Positions 35,193 through 45,057 of a stretch of DNA of 64,000 nucleotides are shown in pieces. The stretch comes from Bacteroidales bacterium (GTDB lineage: Bacteria > Bacteroidota > Bacteroidia > Bacteroidales > Paludibacteraceae), in NCBI GenBank assembly GCA_022783865.1, contig JALFYY010000001.1, forward strand, positions 1-64,000, read 5' to 3'. The position numbers were made by a program, and so were the translations under genes. Within the stretch, counting starts at the first letter, position 1. Each line of letters starts with the position of its first letter. The notes beneath the pieces were generated by a model. The model worked only from the letters and a program-made list of their open reading frames with translations, made no database searches and had not been told where the DNA came from.

Positions 35193-38100
35193 ATGTTTGA
35201 CAAGTTCAAATTCTTTTCGCTTTTGGCAGCGACTATGCTTTGCGGCACGCTTTCTGCCAAATTGGTGCATGGAACAGTAACTGACGTGACGGGAGAGACT
35301 GTCATCTCCGCTTCAGTTGTGGTGAAAGGTACAACCATTGGTACTGTCACCGATTTCGATGGCAACTACTCGATAGATGTTCCTGACGATGCACAGATTT
35401 TAGAGTTTTCCTACATCGGAATGGAAACCAAAGAGGTACCTATCACAGGTGATGTAATCAATGTAGTACTTCAAGAGAATGCCGCGGTATTGGAAGAAGT
35501 GGTGGTAACAGGCTACGGCACAACCAAGAAACGCGACTTGGTGACGGCGGTTGCAAGCGTATCGGCAGAGCAGTTGAAAGACATTCCCGTAACATCCGCT
35601 TCGGAAGCACTACAAGGCAAATTGGCAGGTGTATCGGTGACGACTACGGAAGGTTCGCCGGATGCCGATGTAAAGATTCGTGTCCGTGGCGGAACGTCGC
35701 TCACACAGTCGAACGACCCGTTGTATATAGTGGACGGTTTCCCCGTATCGAGCATTTCGGACATTGCGCCGTCGGACATCGCTTCGATGGACGTACTGAA
35801 AGATGCCGCTGCCACTGCCATCTACGGTGCACAGGGTGCCAACGGCGTTATCATCATCACTACGAAAGACTCAGACACCGATTCCGACAAGATGGTTTTC
35901 CATGTGGACTACAGCGGATATGTGGGCTGGAAATGGCTGGCTAAGAAATACGATGTGATGGGTGTGGAAGACTTCACACTGATGCAATACGAATACGCCT
36001 ATCTGAAAGACAAAACCAAACTGCGCGACAACTTCAATGCCTATTTCGACCAATTGTATCACAACACCAAATACTTGAAAGAAAGTGAAATAGAAACCAC
36101 TCCTATCTCTACCCTATTGGAAGAATACGCTAATCCGGAACTGCATCCTTTCACCGACTGGCAAGACAAAACTTTCGGACGCACCGGTTTCAATTCCAAT
36201 CAATCGGTCAGTATAAGCGGCGGTAACAAAAATGCAACGTTCACATTGTCTTACAACCGTATTGATGACAAAGCCATAATGGAGCAATCCGACTACGCAC
36301 GTAACAACCTTTCGTTGAAAGCCAAGTTCAAACCATTCAAAGACTTTACGGTTTCGTTCAGTACACGTTATACAGGAACAGAGGTGCTGGGTGCCGGTTC
36401 CAACGCCATCAAAGACAACGGAACCAGCACAGAATCACGTTTGCGCAACTGCGTTGTTTATACGCCCACCGACTTATTGATGAAAGGTACAGGAGGAGGT
36501 GACGACGAAGACGAAACCTTTGGCAATCTCTACGACCCGCTGACGACTATCCGCGACAACTACAAGTTCAAGAAAGACAGCAAGTGGACTGCCAACGGAT
36601 ATTTGCAATATAAGTTCGCCAAACACTTCACCGCCCGTGTGGAATTAGGCTATGATTCACGCAATATCACAACCGACCGTTATTATGGTCCTACCACCTA
36701 TTTTTCGCATAACACAGGTCGTCCCGGAGTAGATGGCGGAACGGCACAAGTACAGGTACTCAACGAAAAGGAGAGCCGTCTGAGAAATGCCAACACTTTG
36801 GAATGGAAACAGAAATTCAACAAAGCCCACCAAGTATCGTTGCTGCTCGGCGAGGAAACCATTATCCGCAAATCTGCTACCGAAACACTCAACGGCTTTG
36901 GCTACAAAGGCAACTACGATGCTGCCAGCGGTGAGATTTTCAACTACTTAGGTCAAGCTTCTTATTCCGAGATACTCAACTATATCGACCCACGCGACAA
37001 CCAACTCAGTTTCTTTGCCCGTGCTAACTACGATTATCTCGGACGCTATTACATCACTGCCACATTCCGTGCTGATGCTTCTACCCGTTTTGAGAAAGAA
37101 AACCAATGGGGCTATTTCCCCTCTGTGGCTGCCGCATGGCGTATTTCCGACGAGAACTGGATGGAGAATGCACAATCGTGGTTGAGCAATCTGAAACTCC
37201 GCCTGTCGTATGGTATGGCGGGTAATAACAATGTTGATTTAGGTTATCTGCACCAAGATTTCCTCTCGCAACAAATGACCTATATCGATATGGGACAGGG
37301 AACGAGCAACATCCTTGTGGTAGGCGGTTCCGACAAAATCGCTCCCAACCCGCATTTGAAATGGGAAACCACTATCACGCGTGACTTGGGTATCGACTAC
37401 GGATTCTTCAACGAACGTCTGTCCGGTACTATCGACCTCTATTGGAATACCACCAAAGACCTTATTATCAGACAAACCTTGCCATCCCGCTACAATGCCC
37501 AATACCAGAACATCGGTTCTACCGAGAACAAAGGTGTGGAATTTTCCATCAAAGGAATTATCTTGGAGCATCAGTCCAAACAGTTGAGTTATGGTTTGTC
37601 TGTTGACGGCAACATTGCCTACAACAAGAACAAAGTCATCGACTTAGGTAATATCACTTCTCTTTCTGCTCAAACCACTTGTTTCGGTTCATCGGAATAC
37701 CTCACCTTGGCAGAGTTCCTCGTAGAAGTGGGACAACCTATCGGCAATGTATTGGGCTATCAAACCGACGGCTATTATACGGCTTCAGATTTTGTTTCAT
37801 ATGTTCCTTCCACCAACTCATGGGGACTTGCCGAAGGCGTACCTTCTTATGGAGAAGGCTTCCTCAGTTCCGACATTCGCCCAGGTGCTGTCAAGTTCAA
37901 AGATATATCCGGTCCGAACGGTACACCTGATGGTATTATTGACGAGTACGATAAAGTAATCTTGGGCAATACCGTTCCGGTACTTACCGGCGGTTTCAAC
38001 ATCTCCGCTTATGTAGGCGGTGACAAATGGGGACGTTTCGACATTGCTGCCAACTTCACCTTCGCTTGGGGCAACAAGATTCTGAACCTCAACAAGATGG

Positions 38101-38603
38101 AATACACCACAGTTACCGAGAAATCGCGTATGCGTAACCTCATCAACGATGTTAACTTCAGCAATCGCTACTCTTTGTTCGATGCTACCGGCAGTTACAT
38201 GCCCGAAGCGCTTGCCGGCGGCAAAGCACTGGTATTCGGCGATGATTACACTGCTATGGCAACAGCATTGGACAATATGAATGCCGAAAAAGGTGCAACT
38301 CATGCTTCGCCTATTATGTCGCACTATGTAGTAACCGACCAAGCTATGGAAGACGGTTCGTTCCTCCGTCTGCAAAACCTTACGATTGGTTACACGCTGC
38401 CACGCATATGGCTTGAAAAGGCACACTTGAATTCCATCCGTGTCTTTGCACAAGGTACGAACTTGTTCTGTGCCACCAAATATACAGGTATCGATCCCGA
38501 AGTGGATACACGTTCTTCGAAAAACCCGCTTACACCAGGAGTAGATTTCTCTGCTTATCCGAAATCGCGCGGTTTTAACATCGGTTTGAACATTCAATTC
38601 TAA
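35193..38603 (+). CDS. SusC/RagA-family TonB-linked outer-membrane receptor
   Basis: A 1136-residue outer-membrane importer of oligosaccharides. In order: a signal peptide, a carboxypeptidase-regulatory-like domain (about 25-100, VHGTVTDVTGETVISASVVVKG, TDFDGNYSIDVPD), a TonB-box-like segment LEEVVVTGYGTTKKRDLVTA (about 107-126), the plug (RVRGGTSLTQSNDPLYIVDG) and a 22-strand barrel ending FNIGLNIQF. ATG 35193 (MFDKFKFF) was chosen; the frame continues upstream past the -7 box. It pairs with the SusD-like lipoprotein 14 bases later. The neighbouring pectate lyase and GH28 suggest a pectic substrate. Confidence 0.95.
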   Translation: MFDKFKFFSLLAATMLCGTLSAKLVHGTVTDVTGETVISASVVVKGTTIGTVTDFDGNYSIDVPDDAQILEFSYIGMETKEVPITGDVINVVLQENAAVLEEVVVTGYGTTKKRDLVTAVASVSAEQLKDIPVTSASEALQGKLAGVSVTTTEGSPDADVKIRVRGGTSLTQSNDPLYIVDGFPVSSISDIAPSDIASMDVLKDAAATAIYGAQGANGVIIITTKDSDTDSDKMVFHVDYSGYVGWKWLAKKYDVMGVEDFTLMQYEYAYLKDKTKLRDNFNAYFDQLYHNTKYLKESEIETTPISTLLEEYANPELHPFTDWQDKTFGRTGFNSNQSVSISGGNKNATFTLSYNRIDDKAIMEQSDYARNNLSLKAKFKPFKDFTVSFSTRYTGTEVLGAGSNAIKDNGTSTESRLRNCVVYTPTDLLMKGTGGGDDEDETFGNLYDPLTTIRDNYKFKKDSKWTANGYLQYKFAKHFTARVELGYDSRNITTDRYYGPTTYFSHNTGRPGVDGGTAQVQVLNEKESRLRNANTLEWKQKFNKAHQVSLLLGEETIIRKSATETLNGFGYKGNYDAASGEIFNYLGQASYSEILNYIDPRDNQLSFFARANYDYLGRYYITATFRADASTRFEKENQWGYFPSVAAAWRISDENWMENAQSWLSNLKLRLSYGMAGNNNVDLGYLHQDFLSQQMTYIDMGQGTSNILVVGGSDKIAPNPHLKWETTITRDLGIDYGFFNERLSGTIDLYWNTTKDLIIRQTLPSRYNAQYQNIGSTENKGVEFSIKGIILEHQSKQLSYGLSVDGNIAYNKNKVIDLGNITSLSAQTTCFGSSEYLTLAEFLVEVGQPIGNVLGYQTDGYYTASDFVSYVPSTNSWGLAEGVPSYGEGFLSSDIRPGAVKFKDISGPNGTPDGIIDEYDKVILGNTVPVLTGGFNISAYVGGDKWGRFDIAANFTFAWGNKILNLNKMEYTTVTEKSRMRNLINDVNFSNRYSLFDATGSYMPEALAGGKALVFGDDYTAMATALDNMNAEKGATHASPIMSHYVVTDQAMEDGSFLRLQNLTIGYTLPRIWLEKAHLNSIRVFAQGTNLFCATKYTGIDPEVDTRSSKNPLTPGVDFSAYPKSRGFNIGLNIQF

Positions 38604-38617
38604 ATCATAGTACAACA

Positions 38618-40561
38618 ATGAAAAAGTTCATCTATATACTAATCGGTGCAGGTTTGCTTACATTATCCTCCTGCGAAAAAGATTTCTTTGAAACAGACTC
38701 TCCTTCGGCAATGGATATATCTGTATTCAAATCCACAGACTTGACAGAACAAGCCATTGGAGCTATCTACAACACTTTCGGCGAAGACAAATCGTTCCGC
38801 AACCGTCTGTGTGGCGGCTATATGGCATTGAACACCGATATTGAATACTGCAACAAAGGAAGCGGACAAGCGAAAGAAAGTGCCATCTATGCTACCAGCA
38901 AAGGAACCGGCGACCTCTCTACCAGTAACGGTAAAGACCCTTGGGCATATCTGAATGCTGCCGTTGAACGTGCCAATGTTGTAATCGACGGCATTTGTAC
39001 GTATTCCGATACAACAGACGCTACTTTCAAATACCTGCTCGGTGAAACGCTCACCCTGAGAGCTTTCTGTTATCTGGAGCTGGTTAAACTATGGGGCGAT
39101 GTTCCTGCCTGCTTCAAATCGTTCGACGGCAAAAACCTCAACGACCTCTATGTGTATAAAACCGACCGCAACGTTATCTTCGAGCAACTGCGCAAAGACC
39201 TTCGTTGGGCTGCTGAGTTGATGCCATGGTCGGAATCCTGCCCTGGCAAAGCCAACAACTATACAGGCCGTCCTTCCAAAGCGTTGGCATTAGGTCTGTT
39301 GGCACGTATGGATTTGATGTATGCAGGTATGGCATTACGTCCGAACACTTTCACCAAAGGCGGCACAACCGACTGCTCGGTACAATACAACATCAAAGAT
39401 GCTGCAGATCGTCAAGCCGTTTATCAGGAAGCCGTTTGGGCATGTTCCGAAATCATCAAACATGAAGACTATAAGTTGGAAGGCAACTTTGAAGACATTT
39501 TCAAGAAACTCTGTGCAGATGAAGTGCGTTACAACCAATCCGAATTCATTTGGGCACTTCCTTTCTTGGACGATGCCCGTGGTCAGGTTCTTTGTCTGTC
39601 AGGCTTGAAAATGTCGGACAGAACACCAGGACATATCATCAATTCGAAATTCTATAGTTCAGGTAATAAAGACAATACAAAGATACAAGGTATGATTCAG
39701 ATTGTACCAACCTTTGCATGGGATTTTGAAGACAACGATGCCCGTTATGCGGTAACAGTATGTCCTTTCCAATGGGAATACGACAATGGTAGCGGTGCAA
39801 GCAGCGACCCGTCGGCTTTCCCCGGAAGTAGTACATCGGAAAGTAAACTCTATCAAAAATTAGGGGACGCTTCTTCCATCTACTTGGGCAAGTTCCGCAT
39901 CGAATGGATGAAACGTACATGGTCAACCAACGAAGATTGTATCGATATGCCTGTTCTCCGCTATGCCGACGTTCTCTTGATGTTTGCCGAGGCTGCCATC
40001 GGGAGTATGGAAGGCAATGCACCAAGCAATCTGTACGGGCTCAATCCGCAAGAACAATTCGACAAAGTACGTACTCGTGCCGGGCTGCAACCGAAACCGC
40101 TCACCATGGAGAACATCATGGCTGAACGTGCTTTCGAGTTCTGCGGGGAAAACATCCGCAAATACGACCTTATGCGTTGGAACAAACTCGGTTCACAATT
40201 GCAACTCACCATGGAACGTCTCGCCAATTTGGATGCAGGTACCGGCGAATTTGAAGGACGTATGGATTCTGTATATTTCACCTACAAACAAGATAACTCG
40301 TTTGCACAAAGCGGCAATGCCTACGTATTCGACAAGTTTGTCGGTCTCAAAAAAGGCGACACCGCTCCTGCCGACTATGACAAAACCGCAGGTTGGATAC
40401 GCAAATCTTTCTATGAGAAAGAAGGTGAACGCCATCTTGCTGCCAAAGATTATTATCTCTACAAAGAAGGTGTTGATGTAGATATGCGTCACTATTGGCC
40501 TATCTTCGAAGTAAATATCAATGCTTCCAACGGAACTCTTTGGAACGATTACGGTTATTAA
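38618..40561 (+). CDS. SusD/RagB-family nutrient-binding lipoprotein
   Basis: A 647-residue surface lipoprotein (lipobox TLSSC, C19) that caps the SusC-like barrel and binds oligosaccharides. The N-terminal FETDSPSAMD and the helical TPR-like core (TEQAIGAIYNTFG, YLLGETLTLRAFCYLELVKLWGDVP) are characteristic. So is the C-terminal SusD end (PVLRYADVLLMFAEA, NIMAERAFEFCGENIRKYDLMRW). It ends 17 bases before a strong hairpin that separates it from the pectate lyase gene. Confidence 0.95.
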   Translation: MKKFIYILIGAGLLTLSSCEKDFFETDSPSAMDISVFKSTDLTEQAIGAIYNTFGEDKSFRNRLCGGYMALNTDIEYCNKGSGQAKESAIYATSKGTGDLSTSNGKDPWAYLNAAVERANVVIDGICTYSDTTDATFKYLLGETLTLRAFCYLELVKLWGDVPACFKSFDGKNLNDLYVYKTDRNVIFEQLRKDLRWAAELMPWSESCPGKANNYTGRPSKALALGLLARMDLMYAGMALRPNTFTKGGTTDCSVQYNIKDAADRQAVYQEAVWACSEIIKHEDYKLEGNFEDIFKKLCADEVRYNQSEFIWALPFLDDARGQVLCLSGLKMSDRTPGHIINSKFYSSGNKDNTKIQGMIQIVPTFAWDFEDNDARYAVTVCPFQWEYDNGSGASSDPSAFPGSSTSESKLYQKLGDASSIYLGKFRIEWMKRTWSTNEDCIDMPVLRYADVLLMFAEAAIGSMEGNAPSNLYGLNPQEQFDKVRTRAGLQPKPLTMENIMAERAFEFCGENIRKYDLMRWNKLGSQLQLTMERLANLDAGTGEFEGRMDSVYFTYKQDNSFAQSGNAYVFDKFVGLKKGDTAPADYDKTAGWIRKSFYEKEGERHLAAKDYYLYKEGVDVDMRHYWPIFEVNINASNGTLWNDYGY

Positions 40562-40578
40562 CAGCCTCCTACAAACAT

Positions 40579-40618
40579 TTGCAAAGCCTGCCCTACATAT
40601 GTCCGGCAGGCTTTGCAA
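40579..40618 (+). promoter_or_regulatory. Intercistronic hairpin between susD and the pectate lyase
   Basis: A perfect 14-bp stem, TTGCAAAGCCTGCC (40579-40592) with GGCAGGCTTTGCAA (40605-40618), and a 12-base loop. No T run follows, so it is not a classical terminator. It may protect the susCD mRNA end or lower expression of the downstream gene. Confidence 0.65.
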
Positions 40619-40634
40619 TCGATTAGCATAAGAT

Positions 40635-42047
40635 ATGAAACACATTGTCAGCATAAGTATAGTTTGTGCATTGCTCCTTGCATGCACTCCCGACACAGGC
40701 GGTCAGGACAAATCGAAGCCCGCATCCACTATTGCTTTCCCCGGAGCAGAAGGCGGCGGACAGTACACTACGGGCGGCAGAGGCGGTATGGTGTATCATG
40801 TCACCTCTCTCACCGATGACCCTAACGATGCCGGTTCACTGCGCCATGTTCTCAGGATACCCGGTGCAAAGACGATTGTATTCGATGTTGCAGGCACCAT
40901 CTTCTTGCAACGAGAATTGGATATTACGGAAGGTGCACTCACCATTGCAGGACAATCGGCACCGGGCGACGGTATCTGCATAGCAGGCTACCCGGTAGTA
41001 ATCAAGACTTCGAACGTTATCATCCGTTTCTTGCGGTTTCGCATGGGCGATGAGAACAAAGCGGAAGGCGACGCACTGACCTGCACAGGCAGAAACCGTA
41101 TTCTTATCGACCACTGCTCGTTCTCCTGGTCCACCGACGAATGTGTTTCGTGCTACGGCAACACCGACTTTACACTGCAATACTGCTTCATCACCGAAAG
41201 CCTGCGCAAATCGGTACACGTGAAAGGTACACACGGGTACGGCGGTATCTGGGGCGGAAAGAACGCCACATTCCATCATAACCTGCTTGCTCACCACGAC
41301 AGCCGTAACCCTCGTTTCGACCACGAATACGTGGACAGCAAATGCCATGGACCGATTGACTACGTGAACAACGTTATCTACAACTGGGGCGGCAACAGTG
41401 CTTACGGAGGCGACGGAGTGTCCGAACCCCGCAAAATAAACATAGTGAACAACTACTACAAACCCGGACCGGCATCCCGCCACAAGGAACGTATCGTAGC
41501 CCCCACCACCCGATGTGACCGTTGCAACGAACTCGGCACTGTGGTTCCCGGCAAGTTCTACATCACAGGCAACTATATGGACGGCTCCGCTACCGTTACC
41601 GCCGACAACTGGAAAGGCGTAGAGCCCGACGAGCCTGCCAAACTGGCGGCTTGCCGGGCCGACAAGCCTTTCGCTATGCCTGCCATCACCACCCAAACCG
41701 CACAAGAAGCCTACGAAATAGTACTCACCAAAGCCGGCTGCTCACTCGTGCGGGATGCTATTGACACACGTATTGCCAACGAAGTACGCAACGGGACATA
41801 CACCTGCAAGGGCTCTAACGGCAGTACCAACGGACTTATCGACAGCCAGACCGATGCAGGCAGCTGGCCCGAATACCAATCGGCAGAAAAGCCCCGCGAT
41901 ACCGATGGCGACGGAATTCCCGACGAATGGGAAACTGCACACGGACTCAATCCGTCGCTCTATACCGATGCTGCACAATATACGCTGTCGAAAGAATATA
42001 CCAATATCGAAGTATATCTCAACAGCATAGTGGAACATCTGTATTGA
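40635..42047 (+). CDS. PL1-family pectate lyase lipoprotein
   Basis: Cleaves polygalacturonate by beta-elimination. The 470-residue protein has lipobox LLAC (C17) and the family opening AFPGAEGGGQYTTGGRGGMVYHVTSL (residues 34-59). A beta-helix follows with RILIDHCSFSWSTDECVSCYG (about 155-175) and HHDSRNPRFDH (about 216-226), where the arginine is the likely catalytic base. A C-terminal calcium-type segment DTDGDGIPDEWE (about 431-442) is visible. It belongs to the pectin locus with SusC, SusD and the convergent GH28. Confidence 0.9.
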   Translation: MKHIVSISIVCALLLACTPDTGGQDKSKPASTIAFPGAEGGGQYTTGGRGGMVYHVTSLTDDPNDAGSLRHVLRIPGAKTIVFDVAGTIFLQRELDITEGALTIAGQSAPGDGICIAGYPVVIKTSNVIIRFLRFRMGDENKAEGDALTCTGRNRILIDHCSFSWSTDECVSCYGNTDFTLQYCFITESLRKSVHVKGTHGYGGIWGGKNATFHHNLLAHHDSRNPRFDHEYVDSKCHGPIDYVNNVIYNWGGNSAYGGDGVSEPRKINIVNNYYKPGPASRHKERIVAPTTRCDRCNELGTVVPGKFYITGNYMDGSATVTADNWKGVEPDEPAKLAACRADKPFAMPAITTQTAQEAYEIVLTKAGCSLVRDAIDTRIANEVRNGTYTCKGSNGSTNGLIDSQTDAGSWPEYQSAEKPRDTDGDGIPDEWETAHGLNPSLYTDAAQYTLSKEYTNIEVYLNSIVEHLY

Positions 42048-42522
42048 GCGGTTGCCATTTCAACGCAATCAGCAGACAACCTGCCGAAACGCAAGTGATG
42101 ACAGTCGGTTTCCGACAACGTTACAACATTTCAAAGAACACTTGCAGTTTGTGTGCGGAGGTCTGCATTCCGCCCTGACGTTCCGCAGCGCTATGTTGCG
42201 GCAATCATTCGCACCGGACGACACAAGAGAAACATCTGCGAAAAATGTCTGTTCTGTTATGTTCCGCCTGCTCTCAACACTCGAGAAGCAAGCCGAACGC
42301 AATCTCCTGTATCGGTAAACCCAGCCTCACGGCTGACGCATCGTGTTTGCAAAACACCAACGGACGCACTTCCGCCAACCAATGGCCGTATTGCCCCATT
42401 GCTGCGCAATTGTAATGCAAAGATACGGCAACAGAAAGGAGCGTTGTCGGAAAAGTGTACACAAGTGCACAAGAGTGTTCACAAAGGTACACAAATGTTC
42501 ACAAGTATCACCCCTACAACAG
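42048..42522. other. Region between convergent pectate lyase and GH28 genes
   Basis: No gene is convincing here; the longest frame (from 42153) is rich in Arg, Thr and Pro and looks accidental. A lone minus-strand -7 box (42418-42425) is followed toward the right by five CACAA words at 42460, 42468, 42480, 42490 and 42500, spaced 8-12 bases, close to one DNA turn. A small structured RNA cannot be excluded. Confidence 0.4.
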
Positions 42523-42566
42523 AAAGCGAATGTGTCAGCCTGACAGCCGGCACATTCGCTTTTTAG
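42523..42566 (+). terminator. Terminator between convergent pectin genes
   Basis: AAAGCGAATGTG (42523-42534) pairs with CACATTCGCTTT (42551-42562), and TT then A follow. The 16-base interior contains the smaller hairpin TGTCA-GCC-TGACA. The A-rich left side could also allow use by the minus-strand GH28 gene. Confidence 0.75.
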
Positions 42567-42588
42567 CGTTATACTATGTTGCAAGCGG

Positions 42589-44094
42589 TTATTCCTCCAT
42601 GGCGTTTTTGCCGTTCCAAGTAATATCCTTGCACGAACGGCGGTCGATATTATTACCGTCACCACCCGTCAAAGTACAACCTTTGAAAGTAAGTTTCTCC
42701 GCATGTTTGAGCGTCAGACCGCTACTGCGCACGCCGTAGAACTGCACATTGTCGAACAAAAGGTCGTGTACGGGTTTGCCTTTCAAACCAGTGATAGTAA
42801 CCGCTTCCATCGGACTCACACAAACGATATTGCGGAACGTAAAGTTACCCCAATCGGGGAAATAGGCTGACTTGTCGTCGGTAGCCGTAGCACTGCGTCC
42901 TACTGCACGGTCGGCATAACCGGACTCAAAGAAGATAGCCGTTTCACGAATCTGCTTCATCACAATATCCTGACAGATAATATCTTCGCACCATCCGCCT
43001 CGTCCGGGGGCAGACTTGAAACGCAGTCCGATATCCGTACCGTCGAAAACACAATTACGTACAATAAGCCGTTGCATACCGCCACAGAACTCCGAGCCGA
43101 TTACAAAACCGCCATGGGCACGATAGACAGTATCGTTCATAATGAGGAAATCGCGGTTGGGTCCTGCATCACGTCCACGGTCGCCTACACCGCCTTTCAT
43201 ACAGATGCCGTCGTCACCGCAATTGATGTTGCAATTCACCACCAGACAGACTTGCGTATTGCCTATATCCATGGCATCGCCGTTTTGCGCCCACCAAGGA
43301 CAATCCACCGTAACGCCGTCGATAATAAGATTCTGACAACGGGTGGGTACCAAGTGGAACTTAGGACTGTTCGTTATCGTCACTCCCTGCACAATCACAT
43401 TCTTCGAGTCGGTGATATTAATCAGGTGACTGCGCATTTTCTCCTGGTCGTCGGCATTGGAAGCGATATTGGGTATTCCGTTGTTCAGATTGAAGGGGTA
43501 CCATATATCGTCTTTCACCACACCGCCCAACGCCAAAGCCGATTCCCAAATCTCTTTGCCGGCAGGGTCTTTCATCACTTTCTTCTTTTTAATAGGTCTC
43601 CAATAGAAGCCCTGTCCGTCGAGGATTCCTTTGCCCGTGATACCTACATTCTCGCACTTGCTTGCTTTGATGCAGGCATCCGCCTTGGTCTTTTCTTTGC
43701 CGGAAGAAGAAGGAATGACATAGAGCGATTTGTCTTCGCTGAAACGTATCACGGCACCGCGGTTGAGATGGAGGTCGATATTACTCTTGAGCACAATAGG
43801 ACCGGTTTTCCATACGCCTTTCGGCACGATAAGATGTCCGCCGCCTTGTTTTTCCAAGTCTTTGATAGCAGCACGGAAAGCCTCCGTACAGAGCGTTTCG
43901 CCATCGCCTATTGCGCCGTAGTTGCTCAACAGGACAGTAGTTGCAGGAAATTGGACAGGTTGCACATGCTCAATCTCTACGGGCAAATCGGTATAGTACT
44001 GCTCATATTTACTTTGTTGCGCTGACAAAGTGACAGCAATAGAAAGCAGGACTGCCAAAGAGACTGCCGTTTTCGTTGTAAGATGACTTTTCAT
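42589..44094 (-). CDS. GH28 polygalacturonase-like protein
   Basis: A 501-residue secreted beta-helix hydrolase. A signal peptide ends near LSAQ. The N-terminal NYGAIGDGETLCTEAF is typical of the family. Catalytic-site motifs occur at NGDAMDIG (about 268), CGDDGICMKGG (about 293), AHGGFVIGSE (about 326) and RFKSAPGRGG (about 358). It differs from the lipoprotein GH28 at 16223-17770 in lacking a lipobox and in having AHGG instead of GHGG. It would finish pectin fragments made by the PL1 lyase. A promoter with good spacing lies upstream. Confidence 0.92.
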   Translation of the reverse strand: MKSHLTTKTAVSLAVLLSIAVTLSAQQSKYEQYYTDLPVEIEHVQPVQFPATTVLLSNYGAIGDGETLCTEAFRAAIKDLEKQGGGHLIVPKGVWKTGPIVLKSNIDLHLNRGAVIRFSEDKSLYVIPSSSGKEKTKADACIKASKCENVGITGKGILDGQGFYWRPIKKKKVMKDPAGKEIWESALALGGVVKDDIWYPFNLNNGIPNIASNADDQEKMRSHLINITDSKNVIVQGVTITNSPKFHLVPTRCQNLIIDGVTVDCPWWAQNGDAMDIGNTQVCLVVNCNINCGDDGICMKGGVGDRGRDAGPNRDFLIMNDTVYRAHGGFVIGSEFCGGMQRLIVRNCVFDGTDIGLRFKSAPGRGGWCEDIICQDIVMKQIRETAIFFESGYADRAVGRSATATDDKSAYFPDWGNFTFRNIVCVSPMEAVTITGLKGKPVHDLLFDNVQFYGVRSSGLTLKHAEKLTFKGCTLTGGDGNNIDRRSCKDITWNGKNAMEE

Positions 44095-44156
44095 AATGTA
44101 CGTATTATAATAAAGTAATATTAGTATGATTTTTACAAATATTCTTTTACGGGGAA

Positions 44157-44187
44157 CAAAGATAGTTCTTTTCTGTCACGCTGCAAA
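44157..44187 (-). promoter_or_regulatory. Bacteroidota-type promoter for GH28
   Basis: On the minus strand, TTTG (44187-44184), 19 bases, TATCTTTG (44164-44157). The GH28 start is 62 bases downstream. Confidence 0.7.
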
Positions 44188-44250
44188 GAGAGTACCAAAT
44201 TTTACACAATTCTCGTCAATCTATATCGCAACGTTGCCGAAATAAGGTTG

Positions 44251-44258
44251 TAATTTTG
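44251..44258 (+). promoter_or_regulatory. Probable -7 box for the 227-residue secreted protein
   Basis: TAATTTTG 92 bases before the ATG at 44351. The -33 is not clear. Confidence 0.5.
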
Positions 44259-44350
44259 CAGTGTCGAAAAAGGTACTTATCAGTAAACTGTTCCGACATC
44301 TACATAAATAGAATATAAAACTAATACTAACAATTAAAAACTCAACAACA

Positions 44351-45034
44351 ATGAAGAAACTTTTCTTTTTCGCTGCATTGGCAGTAAGCGCTATGCTCAA
44401 TGCACAAACTTATGACTTTACCACTCTTGACATTCAAGATGCTGACTTGACTGTGGCTGATGGTACAAAGAGTTTTAATGACGCCAAAGGTTACTACGAA
44501 ATCAAAAACACAGCAGGAGCAACCGTTAGTTTGACTATCGCACAAGTACCTAATGTTACTTTCACCTACAAGAACTCCAGTGAGAAAAAAGCTTTCGTTG
44601 TAAAGCCTCTCAATTATGTACAAATGGACGGTGACCAACGTGATTTAACTATCAGCGGTCTGACAGTAGGTACCACTATTACTTTGTCTGTTGCTTCGAA
44701 AGGTACCACAGGTAACTCTTTTGAAGACAGCGAGAGCAAGGGAACAGGTCTGACAGGTTGTGTATGGGTAAGCGGTAACAAGACCCAAGCACCCAAAAGC
44801 GGTGAAATGGTATTTGAAGAAGTAACTGTACAAGCTATCGCTTCCACTATTACCATCCGCACCACTGCAGGCGGTTATGCCCTCAACAAAATCGTTATCG
44901 GCAATGGCGGAACCGGTGTTGAGAACGTTGCTGCACAAGCACAAAAGGCTGTTAAGGTGATTGAGAACGGTCAGTTGTATATCATCAAGAACGGTGTGAA
45001 ATACAACGCACTCGGTGCAAAAGTAGCTGAATAA
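44351..45034 (+). CDS. Small secreted protein with T9SS-like tail, function unknown
   Basis: I do not recognise the family. The 227-residue protein has a signal peptide ending near LNAQ. A middle region rich in Thr, Val, Ser and Gly (about 35-195) suggests a beta-sandwich. The C-terminus reads VIENGQLYIIKNG then VKYNALGAKV. That order (NGQ, IIKNG, YN-x-LG) resembles a short variant of T9SS sorting tails common in Bacteroidales secreted proteins. The gene stands alone, with its own -7 box and a strong terminator, next to the pectin locus. It could be an abundant surface or binding protein. Confidence 0.7.
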   Translation: MKKLFFFAALAVSAMLNAQTYDFTTLDIQDADLTVADGTKSFNDAKGYYEIKNTAGATVSLTIAQVPNVTFTYKNSSEKKAFVVKPLNYVQMDGDQRDLTISGLTVGTTITLSVASKGTTGNSFEDSESKGTGLTGCVWVSGNKTQAPKSGEMVFEEVTVQAIASTITIRTTAGGYALNKIVIGNGGTGVENVAAQAQKAVKVIENGQLYIIKNGVKYNALGAKVAE

Positions 45035-45057
45035 GCTGACTATAGCTTAGCAATGAG

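Noticed and set aside
42153..42566. A 137-codon plus-strand frame in the pectin intergenic gap
   Set aside because: No signal, domain or normal composition; it runs through the CACAA repeats and the terminator stem.
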